Source: Aplidium turbinatum (taxonomy: Eukaryota; Chordata; Ascidiacea; Aplousobranchia; Polyclinidae). Taken from it: a DNA stretch of 64,000 nucleotides. How positions within the stretch are numbered: the stretch's first letter is position 1; every line of letters starts with the position of its first letter. Positions 33,370 to 44,400 of the stretch are shown here, one piece after another. The notes under the pieces are model-generated. The model was not told the DNA's origin and ran no database searches. It was given only the letters and a program-made list of their open reading frames with translations. The position numbers and the translations under genes were made by a program. The stretch is from the NCBI GenBank assembly GCA_918807975.1, contig OU964918.1, positions 58,636,477-58,700,476 of the forward strand, written 5' to 3'.

Positions 33370-34765
33370 GATTCTAAAGTGGTCCAAGTTAACTTGGGCC
33401 AAAAATGAGTTTTTGATTAAATCGTGCAGAAAACGATATAAGCTTGTTGCTAACAAAGTTTGGAGTCTTTAGATCAGGGGTCGGCAAACTGCGGCCCACT
33501 GACAAACTTTTTGCGGCGATTTTTTATAGGTTGAAATTTATGCGGCCCGCACGTTACCAGAAGTTTGTAGATTTGGCCCAGTAGTACAGAAAGTTTGCCG
33601 ACCCCTGCTTTAGATGAAAATACTTTTTTTTTTTTAGTAAGTAAACCAACTTAACTTGGTTTCTTGAAAAAACAGTTTATTATTGCAAGAGTGGCCCTAG
33701 TTGACTTGGGCCATTCTTGCATTTACGATATTGCAATTTCCATCAAATCGATAGAACCAAGTTAAATAGCTTCCAATTGATTGCTTGGTAGGCTAATACT
33801 GCGTATTTTTTTTATTCTTTTGTTCTTTTTCACTCCTTTGTTATCGAATATGTCGACAACAAGCTGAAATAACGCCCTGGAATAGTTTATTGTAGGCTAA
33901 TATAGAATTGTCTTTTAATTTGCTTTTACAACAATTAAAGTTAGTGAATTTTGCAACCATTACGATCGCGTAGTGGGCCCAGTGTTTTTCAACCTTTTCT
34001 TGAGCCGCGGAAAACTTTATGCATTACTATAGTATACAGTAATCTTGCAGAACACCAAATAAAATTTTATAATGATGCAATAAAATAAACAACGCAACAA
34101 CAATTTATTCACTTTCAGTTTTTCTCGGTACGATATTTGGCCTGTTTGGATGAGTATAAAATTGATACTTGGGCAGGAATTGCAGAAAGACAAACGCGAT
34201 TGATTGTGATTTCAATTTTTAACTAATAAAATACTAAATAAATGCAGAAGAGCCAAAACTAATAAATTTAGAGGAAAATGTGTGGTGAAAAATGATGATG
34301 TGGTAGCAGAAGATGAGAAAAATTGTGTGGCTTCAGTGTTTTGGTGTTTTTGCTTATCTTAATGACAAAATGTTACAAGCTTTGTTTCTAGTTTGACGTC
34401 AAAACAAGCAAGAAATCTTTTTTAAAAATGCAAAAATTTTAACTTAGGCCACTTTTCTGTGGTGAGCAAAGTTTTTATCATCTGTACCAAGAGCAAAGTT
34501 TTTATCATCTGTACCAAGTTTACTTGGGTAGCTAGTTTTGACTTATTTTATTATAGAAAAATGGCCCAAGTTAAAAATTACGTAATAAACGATGAGGACG
34601 TCATCATGCAGTTAAACCAAGCATCACAAACAGTTTTTGCTTACTCAAGTTTTCTCACATGCAAGATGAAGATTGCAAACCTTCAGTGACAATTTTTATC
34701 ATTACTTGAACCTTTAAACTCGCTTATCTCAAAACCGCTTTTTTAACTTGGGCCACTTTAGAATC
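33370..34765. mobile_element. Inverted-repeat element with CAAGTTAACTTGG motifs (1.4 kb)
   Basis: The ends GATTCTAAAGTGGTCCAAGT and the inverse of CTTGGGCCACTTTAGAATC bracket the insert. The hAT transposase reading of the host element stops at 33370 and resumes at 34767. The motif CCAAGTT/AACTTGG recurs through the element (near 33384, 33648, 33700, 34516, 34563, 34745), which may mark binding sites. The target duplication is unclear and there is no transposase. Confidence 0.7.
33475..33607. mobile_element. hAT-like MITE (133 bp), deepest nesting level
   Basis: The ends CAGGGGTCGGCAAAC and GTTTGCCGACCCCTG are exact inverses. The 8-bp duplication CTTTAGAT is perfect (33467-33474, 33608-33615). 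GCGGCCC words lie inside. It has the same terminal type as the 1.17-kb element at 16984-18152. Confidence 0.9.
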
Positions 34766-34766
34766 A

Positions 34767-35290
34767 GATGTCCCAATTGCAACTAAATGGGGCACTTGGT
34801 TCAAGTTGAAAGCTGCTTTCTATTCAAGAAGTCTACCAGAAATAAGAAATATTGTGGAAGGCTTCCATGATGGTGGTGTCTTGCTGCGGCGTGCTCAAGA
34901 TGCTGTAAAAGCTTCTAATTTAGCTACTCACCTTGTAGAAATAGAGGAGCAGTACAGTGCACTGTTTGATATAATTCAGAAGATGGATGACAGCCGTTAT
35001 ACCACTCAAGAAGCTTACCAGAAAATGACGTCCCTTAAATTTGGTGTTGATGGCTGCCAAATTGGAAAATATTTTCCAGCAAGAATCTCAAGGAATGACA
35101 TCAAGTGCATTGTGAAAATGGGACGAGATAATATTTCACCACACTTATAGGCTATAGCCTGCTGAGGAACTCCCAAGCAATTTCTGTATCAGTAGAGAGA
35201 AACTTCTCTATTTTAGGAATAACTTTGGCAAGAGGCAGGAACTTCAAAGGCGATGATGCAAAGGAAATATTACTTGATGTTGAAGTATAA
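34767..35290 (+). pseudogene. hAT transposase C-terminal remnant
   Basis: From about 34767 it reads DVPIATKWGTWFKLKAAFY, resembling the TRWGTWL..A.FY segment of hAT transposases, then SRSLPEIRNIVEGFHDGG. After a frame change near 35150 it gives SVSVERNFSILGITLARGRN and FKGDDAKEILLDVEV with a stop at 35288-35290, which is the dimerisation region. It is a broken, partial gene belonging to element 32945-35595. Confidence 0.75.
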
Positions 35291-35880
35291 TATTGCAGAA
35301 CCCTCTCAGTAATTTTGGGATATTTAAAGACACTCCTTACTTAGGCTATCTTTTGCAGTTTTTCGAGTGACTTTCATTACCTGTTCGTTAGCTGTGGTGT
35401 CGTTGAGTCTTCCACATTTTTCTTATATTTTATTAGAAAAAAAAGATATCTTTACCTAACGGTTTGATTTCTAATGTGCTTTGTATTTCGCATTTGAGCT
35501 GCCAACGCAGAAAGTTATTGGTCAAACTTAGGTCAAAATTTGTAAATTATAAAGTCAAAATTTCAAGTTTTTAGGTCAAAAAATTGGTTGCCCTAATGAT
35601 CACCATTTGGCGAACTTCTTCCTTTTGTATTCCAGGTAGCCGCAATTCAACCAAGGTGAAAGCCGATAATTCGGATGAGTCGCGCTGGCCAGAATACTTT
35701 GTGAAACGAGATTTTCAATGAGAACAAAAATGACGCATAGCGCGTGACGCTTAAAATCGGCAAAATAGTTGAAGGCGCTATCACTTCCGTCAACTAAAAA
35801 ATAAACTGACGGCGCTAGCCTCAGTGTCAACAAAAAGTAGATGTAAATTGACGGCGTCAACGTACAACACTGCTCATAAG

Positions 35881-37159
35881 TATTTGAGCAAAGCCAATAA
35901 GTCTACTAGCACTTCCTATAACCTGTTGAATACCCTAACTCTACAGCTAACACTTCTACATTCATGGCTCGTCGCTACTCTGCAAAATAAACACTAACTT
36001 TAAAAAGTCTGTAAAGTTATTCGGTTAGGAGGGCTGTTTTCCTGCAGCCCCAACAGATTGAAAAATTGCTGTAAAATACCACAAAAGGCGGAGCTTCAAG
36101 GATAATTTTTAGCCAATCAGAGTGCTTGAAATCCAGAATCTCGAGCTGCAAAGAAGTTTTCCCAAAATCGGTGTTGCCAAACGAAACTTTTAATATTTTA
36201 ACTTTCGATCCGCAATTCTTAAGTGAAAAAAGTAACCGGGTCGGACAAACACAGAGAAAAACATATTTTTCCCTCTTCTCTTTCGGGAGGGGATGCAGCC
36301 CTGCAACTCTCTTTACTGTGCGTAGTTTGATCACTCGCAGTATTTTTCGTCGCATTATTTCTTGCTATTAGGAAACCCCTATGACGCAGCACAATACGCT
36401 TTTGTTCAATTTCCTTTTGCGTCTATTGCTTTAACTTTTCATCGACTATTGCGGAGAAGTCTCATCTGGTGTAATCGCATTACTCTCAAGTGATTATACA
36501 TTTCACCATTGTGAAATTATTCAGCTAGTTGTTTATTATGAAGAAAAAATACATCAGTTTACAGAACAGAATAATTTCTAAGCATTTATAGGACACTAAA
36601 CAAAGTAGCCTACACGTAAGTTTAGTTTGGAAATATTCAAACTGTATCATTTTCTGACGCTTGTTCTAACATTACCAGCAACACAAAACCCTATTGTTTT
36701 GTTGACTTATGTTACAAAATATGTTTTCGAACACAACAAAATATTTCTGAAACTGCTTGCTACATTACTTCAAAATGACTTCACACTGACTGAACGCGCA
36801 TGATGTGGTTCGAATTTTTGTACACCGGAAGGAAGCCATTTCAGAAAAAAAAAAAAAAACATTTAGGATGAAATCTTTTTATTCTTGCAATTTTGCAATT
36901 GTGGTTATATTGTAGGTGAGTGCAGAAGCTACCTAATATTGTAATAGAGTATAATTTAGGGATTAATGATTTCTGTCAGACTGCAATCGTTATTGTAGTG
37001 TAAATGCATCTATGTTTCTTCACACGTCATAATTGCGCCTTCCAGACAAAACGAATAGTGGAAAGCGAAATTAAAAGTGCCATGAATAGCTGCAATTACG
37101 AAAACGACAATTTGTCGTCTTACGCACAGCAAGAGCGACTGTCGTCATACGCACTTAAC
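35881..37159. other. Intergenic stretch, no recognised gene
   Basis: The first part (35881-35907) is the end of duplicated segment copy A. The rest is AT-rich with a poly-A run near 36846. No coding exon or named repeat was seen. Confidence 0.5.
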
Positions 37160-37161
37160 AG

Positions 37162-38375
37162 GTTAAATATAAGGGCATCTTTTGGGTAGCCACTGCCTGG
37201 CATTCTCGTCAACCCAGACCATAGCAGGCGCTCCACATTTATGCACATTTCATGTCCGTTAGATTAAATCAATGTTTTCAGGAGAAAATGTAAAAATATT
37301 ATGTTTTGTTAAACTTCGTTTCTGATCATTTTTTTGCAAGAATCTTTTAACTAAAAATTTTTTATTTTATTTTTGTGGTAGGACTTACAGTCCACCTATA
37401 GCTACCGACCTCCATATCCAGCCTGGTAAAAGGGTCGTTTCATGCTTGATGCCAAACATCGGGGATTTTATATACAAACAATACTGTTCCTTATCACCTT
37501 TTCTTCGACAATTGGTTCTACCCAGTTTATTAATGTTTTGAACAATATGATGAAACGTCCTGAAGCTTTCGAAGAATTTATTTTTCTGTGTTTCCTGTGC
37601 AATCACATGGGATACAAAGGTGTGAGGTTTATAAACTTTGACATGGCCAGACATGGAAAATATTTAGCGTGTTCTGCTTCACTCAAGTTTCTTATTGCTG
37701 TAATAGCAAAGGAAATTCTGTTGTGTGTGTGATGAAATTTTTTCAGCGAGGTTTTTAAGTCTAGAAATTCCGATTTCGTATTCTATTTGACATAATTTTT
37801 GACTACCCTAAGTGATTTAATAGTAATAACCAGTTGGTTCGTGAAATAGGCATCGACGGTCTCATAAGTATTTGAGCCAAGCCAATAAGTCTACCTTTGA
37901 TATGACCCATAACCAGAAATCAAACTCAGAATTATTAGCACTTTACCCAAAGGTACTTATCACTCGGCCACTGAGTTGGTTCTTCTCTCGCTTTGTCGGT
38001 TTAAATATAAGGGCATCTTTTGGGTAGACACTGCCTGGCATCCTCGTCAATCCAGACCAGGCGCTCCACATTTATGCACATTTCATGCTCGTTAGATTAA
38101 ATCAATGTTTTCTGGAGAAATTATAAAAATATTTTGTTTAGTCCAATTAAACTTCGTTTCTAATCAATATTTTGCAAGAATATTTTAAGTTAAAAAAATT
38201 AATACAATTTTTGTGGTAGGGTAGGACTTACAGTCCACCTATAGCTACCGACCTCCATGTACAGCCTGGAAAAAGGTAGTTTCATGCTTGATGTCAAGCT
38301 TCGGGGATTTTATATACAAACAATACTGTTCCTTACTAGCACCTTTTCTTCGACACCTAGGTTCACCCAGTTTAT
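37162..38375. repeat. Tandem duplication R1 / R2 around duplicated segment copy B
   Basis: About 370 bp at 37162-37530 is repeated at 37998-38375 (GGGCATCTTTTGGGTAG, CCTGGCAT, CTCCACATTTATGCACATTT, GTCCACCTATAGCTACCGAC, GGGGATTTTATATACAAACA). Between them lies copy B (37549-37895) of the segment also present at 27217-27475, 30162-30205 and 35881-35907. The plus-strand frame 37442-37732 spans R1 into copy B. Confidence 0.75.
37442..37732 (+). CDS. Unrecognised 96-codon open frame in duplicated segment
   Basis: Starts MLDAKHRGFYIQTILFL and continues to MKRPEAFEEFIFLCFLCNHM, FDMARHGKYLACSASLKFL, ending AKEILLCV. The second half is preserved in copy A apart from several substitutions and one stop, so it may once have been coding. 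It is more likely part of a mobile element than a host gene. I know no family match. Confidence 0.3.
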   Translation: MLDAKHRGFYIQTILFLITFSSTIGSTQFINVLNNMMKRPEAFEEFIFLCFLCNHMGYKGVRFINFDMARHGKYLACSASLKFLIAVIAKEILLCV

Positions 38376-38564
38376 TATATCTAGGTAGAAGTAAGCGATG
38401 TGTTTTAGCTGCCACCTTAAACCAGGAGTCCAGACCAGAATCGAATGATTCGGAAGAGTTTACTGCGCCATCCTACCGTCATATTTGGTATAAAAGTCTA
38501 TAGCTAAAAATGTCGGAATGTTTTTTTGCATCATGATAAAAGCTATCGACGTCAGCTTCACAGC

Positions 38565-38715
38565 CGAGTGGTGAGAACCCTGGTACGCCACTCGAAAAAT
38601 GCCGGTTCTAACCCGCTCAAGAGCATGTGACTGTATTTTTGGTAAGACACCGGCAAAGTTGGCACGAAGATTGGCTTCCTTCTTTCCGTCCACTTTAGCG
38701 AAATCTTCAACCACA
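38565..38715 (+). repeat. tRNA-derived SINE, Ser-like head
   Basis: CACAGCCGAGTGGTGAGAAC and GCCGGTTCTAACCC are A- and B-box-like. Then come AGAGCATGTGACTGTATTTT and ACACCGGCAAAGTTGGCA, matching the minus-strand copy at 20690-20815 in part. Confidence 0.5.
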
Positions 38716-38749
38716 AAATACGTCAAAAAAGATAAAAGTCAAGCTGATG

Positions 38750-39744
38750 TAGGGGAAGGGAAGGTAATTTGATACACTTTTAACATTTTTGCCCGTTAAC
38801 TGAAAATTACGTGACATAAACTATTGATTTTAAGCTGAAATGAAAGTCTGATCCCTTACACACTTTTTAAAAACATTTTCACTTTTCTATTTTTGTTACT
38901 TTTTTTTTAATTGAAATTTTAAAAACGTCACTCAAATGTATCAATTTACCTTCCACGGAAGGTAAATTGATACACCCGGAAGGTAATTTGATACAGTAAA
39001 ACTAATACAGAAATCCCTTTTGACAACAAAGCAATAAATGAAAATTTATTATGTGGTTGGCGTGCTTGGGTGCAAGGATGACTGTTGAGAACCATGTGTG
39101 CGGCGAAGCTTCTGCAGCGGGATGGACATGGAAAAGATCATTGGCTGGAGTTCTTATTCAAGGGGGGTGCTTTGCGCTTTTCTCATTTTTTGAAAGCAGA
39201 TAGCGTGTAAGCCTACGAAAGCCCATATAATTGTTGTTTCCCAAAGTAGCAGGTCTTGTTAATAAAGAATAACTTATTTAAATCAATTAGATCAATGACA
39301 ACATTTATTACAGTCACAAAAAAGAGTTTAATATACTGTATCAATTTACCTTCTCCACATGTATCAATTTACCTTTTTCAAAAAAAGTTATAAAGTTCTG
39401 ATTTTTGTATGCTTGGATGCAGATTGCAGAAAAAACGTGACAAGCCCTTGAAGCCTTATCAATGAACTGTCAAATGAGTTTGGTTTCATCTTTCAGGAGC
39501 TTTTCTTTAATTTTGTAGACGAAAATAATCATGAGTTAAAAATTTTACGAAAATACTCAAAAAACACACTTTTACAATTTTATGCCATAAAAGCACGAGT
39601 TAGCTGCATGGTGCAATTTTTGTAGGCATTATTTTCACAGATCTTCCACCTAATGACAATATTTTTGACTAATATTTTTTGTACATTTCTGTAGGGGGGG
39701 TGTATCAAATTACCTTCCGTATCAAATTACCTTCCCTTCCCCTA
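38750..39744. mobile_element. DNA transposon remnant with perfect 26-bp inverted ends
   Basis: 38750-38775 and 39719-39744 are exact inverses (TAGGGGAAGGGAAGGTAATT and six more). The motif GGTAA(A/T)TTGATAC recurs inside in both orientations near 38946, 38962, 38985, 39342, 39361 and 39703. No open frame of note and no clear target duplication were found. Confidence 0.8.
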
Positions 39745-41443
39745 TGGCTTTGTTTACGTGTGATTCGGTGCAGAATTGTTGTTAAGGTCAAATCTCAGGA
39801 AGCGTTGGTCATGAGAGTGCGTTAATGTTCAACTTTATGAAAAGTTTATGAGAAAATTGATACCTCGTTTCCGTGCTGCTTTACTGGCAAGCGATGGCAA
39901 GGCGATGCAGCAAATATCAGGATTATATAACAGCGAGATCTTGATCGTACGCAAACAGTTCACCGTGCAATTCATTCATATCATCTTCTCAAATATGAAA
40001 AAAATTATTAACAAACAAACGCAGAGTGTTCTTGCTTGGGTGTTAGATAGTAAAAACAGTATGTAAAATGGAACCCACTGAAAGCATACGGTAAATCTTT
40101 GAGAAAATATGAGGAAGTTTTTCAACAATTTCATAAGGTTAATAAAGTTGTAGACACACAGAACATTGCAAAAGTTTACAGATTTTGGGTTAAACATTCT
40201 TGAGGCTTGAGCAGTTTGAGCATGTGCAAACAATTTATCATGTAAGTTCTTTACATCCTGTATCCAGACGTGAAAAAGTGCTACAATGCAAACGCACGTA
40301 GCCTACTGTATTCTACTTCACTGTTGGTTGTTGAGAACTGTTTTCAGACAACTACAGTACAGTAGTTATGTTAGCTGTGGTAGTTTAGGAGATGAGGAAG
40401 AAGTCTTGTTAAGTGGCCGCACAGTATATTTGTGATTGAATCATGTCGTTTGAGGGTCGTGTGATAATGTCAGTGTGATTAACTGATTATTATATGGATT
40501 TTTTTATCAGATTATGTTTTGGCTATGAAACTACGCAGTTTTATCACAAATGACAAATATTCAAATAGGTCTTTGTTATCATGTCTTCATTTGAATGCTC
40601 CCGTACTTGAGATGCATTATTGGTAGCCGAAGTCACTAGAATATCAGACGGGAAGCAATGGTTGTTATTCTACCTATAACAGTTGAACTGTTGTTTCAGA
40701 AAGCGTAGTTCGCATAAATATGATTCAGCTTACTGTATGTACAAAGGGCAAGCAAGTAGCTATGTTAGTCATTTATTTGTTGAACAATTAAAGCGATAAA
40801 TGCCTCGAATCAACTACATGTAGCCTACAGTATGACAGCGATTTTGTCTACATGTTTGTTTGGTTTATAATGCAACCAGAGTAGCTTAAATTGATAAGTG
40901 CTGAGGTTGACTAAATAGTTACCGTCAAACAAGTAAAGTCCACATGGAAACTTGTATTGTTTTCAAACCGTTGTAGAGTGTAGACTATCCTGGTCTCTCG
41001 TATATATATAAGTCGTCATCGGTAGCTGTATTCCGCTGGGCAAGCAAAACTATTTCCACGCAACCGAATATTTTGCTCAAAGATCTTCATGTCGTCATGT
41101 TGGTCTCGGGATTTATATTCGTCACAAAACTTGAAACTCCAATTCGAATCTGGCCCAACGAACCGGAGTCGATGTTCATATGTCATTCACTGAAAGTTTT
41201 GAAGGATACCGTAGTTAATGAATATTATAGGCCATTTTTTTTTCTATTTTCAGATTCAAATTCTTGGTTTTGCTTGGTCAAGTTGCACGAATTTCAGATT
41301 TAGGTTGTTATTTTTATTGAAGACATTGTGTAGACTTCGCTAATAGTTTTCATAGCTCAAAGAAATGTGTGGATTTCTGTGTGGTGCACAATAAGACAAA
41401 AAGAAATCACAAGACATCAAGTTATATAAACAAACGTACGGCG
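39745..41443. other. Upstream region of UNC93A-like gene 3
   Basis: About 1.7 kb with no named repeat or coding exon. It holds a TATA-like run at 41001-41011, 433 bases before the ATG of gene 3. It is probably promoter and 5' UTR, by position only. Confidence 0.45.
41001..41011 (+). promoter_or_regulatory. TATA-like element upstream of gene 3
   Basis: TATATATATAAG in otherwise mixed sequence, placed to drive gene 3 with a 5' UTR of about 0.4 kb. No start site can be proven from sequence. Confidence 0.35.
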
Positions 41444-44400
41444 ATGGAAAAGAACGAATCGGAGGATTTTAAGAACGCAATGACAGACTCAAATACAATA
41501 AAGTGAGTAGTCTAGACTGTAGAGAGTGTTAAATTTTGATTAACAAGTTTCAGCTGTAGGCCTATAGTTGTTTGTGCTTCGTTGTGCAAAGGTTGATTTA
41601 TTGCTATTTGATGAAGTCACGTGACTAAATCTTTCTTGATTGATTGATTGATTGAATCTTTATCCTCGGACTGGAAAAGCTTCTTTGAGAGATTAATCCT
41701 GGCAGTTTCGCATACTTGTAGAGGCTTTGAACCATTGGTCACCTAGACTGACAAAGTGAAGTTTTTGATTACAGAAATGTTAGGCTATTGCCGAAGAATT
41801 ATTCCATCCATTGACGTGCAAACTGCATAGGTATGAGACTACATTGCGCCAGTCAAAAGTACCAATATATAAGTGAGATCTATTCTTGTGTTTAAAGTTT
41901 GCATATAAAGCATTTCAAAATTATGTGCCTGCATAGCATTATAGATCTATGTCGATTTGACCACTGATCAGTGGCGTAGCCAAGGGGGGGGGGGTGTCTT
42001 TTTGAATTTTTGAACTTTGTCTTTTTGAATTTTGAAGAAGTATGTCTTCAGTGCAGTGGTTTCAAAACCTTGTTTTGAACCCCCCCCCCCCTTGACACGC
42101 GTGTGACGTCACGATATTGAGAATGATGCTTTCGGTCTCTTTATGTCTCTAAAACAAAGTTTGCCTAATTTTAAACGAAACTGCATTAAAAGAGCGAGTT
42201 TTGCCAATAGGCCTACCAAACATTCTAATATCTCAGCCAGGAATTAGCAACAAGAAAACATAAAGACTTAGCTTTATTTCCGAAAAATGCCAAAGAAAAC
42301 ATGATCTTATCCTTTTGCTATGCCACCGAACACCACCATTTTACAGGAATATTCATACCCACAGTTTTGTTGAAAATGCTCTCAGAATGCACCAAATTCA
42401 AAGTAATTTTTCAAAATTTTTCTGGGGGAGGCCTCCATACCCTCCGCTGATGGGTGTCGTCTTGGGCAAACACGCCGTCAGGTTTCGCCTGCCGGCCGTC
42501 ACAACCCCCTCCCCCCCCCCCCCTTTCACAATTCCTGGCTACGCCACTGCACTGAAGACATACTTCTTCAAAATTCAAAAAGACAAACATATAAACAATA
42601 CCATTTGCTCTGCATCGCAAATCAATACACACTAGCCTACAGCTATAAATGTGGTAGGCCTACTATAGGCTACTTAATATCAAGCATCAAGAGGCGGATA
42701 CTGTCTTACTAAACCAACGACACTAACAAGAGCAGCCTAAGTTGGCAGATGCGTTCTCTCAACCACTTTTTGCACCCGCACAAATTGTTGCATCCTGAGT
42801 AGAAACGAGTATTGTTAATTAAATAATCCGAGAGTTCAATCTTAATTAATCCGAGAGTCCAATCAGTGACGTAGCTAGACAATATTTTAAGAGGGCAAAC
42901 GCAATTACTGGAGGGTAAACGTCATTCGACATAAGTTATAATGGTATTAAAACGTTGTAGTAAAAATAAAACATTTTTTAGGAGACAAGATAAAGTTTTG
43001 AGGGGCGATTGCCCCCTAAGCGCCCTCGTCGCTACATCTCTGAATCCAATCACACCAGCATAGCTGTATGCAAACTATTTGTTTATTCAATTGTATACTA
43101 AGAAGAATTCATGTAAGCCTGGTTAACATTTCAAATCAAACTTTTAAGAAAATTATTTGGTTACTTTTGCAGAATGGAAAAACGGAAAATCATTAAAAAC
43201 TTGTTGCTTCTTGGAATTTCCTTTTTCTTTAACTACGTCGCATTTAACTCAACTTCCAGTCTTCAGTCAAGCCTCAACTATGAAGAGGGGCTCGGTACAG
43301 GTTCACTGGCGATTATTTACGCAGCTTTGATATTGTCAGCAATGTTTGCTTCTACGTTTGGTAAGCAGGCCATCTAAAATACCATCACCAGTGTTGTTAG
43401 CTACAAACATTGGAATGAAGGAAAATGTGTAAAGTTAAACTTTTGTAGGCCTACTGACACTCTTTGTTGCATTGTAAAAACAACAACTTAAACTTAGTGC
43501 TGTCAGGTTGTGACAAAGTTTCCAACCCAAATAATTAAAAAATAGACACTATAACAATTTTTCAGCTAGCAATAGAGTTACATTATATATTCATCAAGAC
43601 ATTTTTGGTTTAACGGCTTCAATGTTACCTACAACAAGTATGTTGACAGTTGTCAAATGGCTTGGGTGCAAATGGACCATCTGTGCTTCAATTGTTGGAT
43701 ACGTGTCGTACCCACTTGCTAACTTCTATCCCACCTGGTGGACATTGGTGCCCAGTTCGCTGATTGTGGGATTTTTTGCTGCCCCATTTTGGTCTGCAGC
43801 ATCAACTTATGTAACTACGTCCGCTCACAGGTAAGCTATAATGGAATTCTGAATGACTAGAGATACTTTTTTCGACTTCAATGTTTACGAGAACTGTAAA
43901 CATTGCCTAACAGACAAATTGGTCTGGGTAAAAATCGATTAATTACCAGGTTTAATTTTCTATTAGATATTTTTGTGTCCGCCTTTTAGTGTCAAAGACA
44001 CAACCGCATGCTCTTCACCCGTGTTGAACCAATGCTCCTTCAAACACCGCATCAGGGCTCTCATCACTGCTATACTGCTATAGTGCTATATAGCCAACGT
44101 TAAGTTGCAGCTGACGATTAGATAGATAAATGATAGACTACACAAAAAGAATAAATTGCACTTCTCCGTAGCATACTGTGTACTGTGTAGTGTGTATGAA
44201 GATGAGAAATCGGCCCTCTGGAGGTCTTGCATGAGAAAGTCTTAAATGAAAATGTGCTTTGACGCCCGGCTCAAGAGCACGCGGCGCTGGTACGACTCTC
44301 GGGGTGTACGCTTGAGAAATTTCATTTCAGAACTGCTCTCCATTCAGCGGCACCTATAGTGAATGTAATAATTCCCCGATATAACAAAACTTTAACAATC

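Larger units (their letters stand above)
32945..35595 (+). mobile_element. hAT-type transposon, 2.65 kb, perfect target duplication, nested
   Basis: The ends TAGGGCAACTAAAAT and GGTTGCCCTA are inverse. The 8-bp duplication ATGATCAC is perfect (32937-32944, 35596-35603). It carries a hAT transposase remnant in plus orientation (34767-35290). It lies inside the 30214-35872 element and is itself opened by the element 33370-34765. Confidence 0.88.
30214..35872. mobile_element. hAT-type transposon, 5.66 kb, host of several nested insertions
   Basis: The ends CAGTGTTGTACG and CGTACAACACTG are exact inverses, with GACGGCGTCA words just inside both. The 8-bp flanks GTCATAAG (30206-30213) and CTCATAAG (35873-35880) differ at one base. 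The empty site reads CTCATAAG at 37861-37868. Its own transposase remnant is at 30388-30714. About 5 kb of the length is later insertions. Confidence 0.88.
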
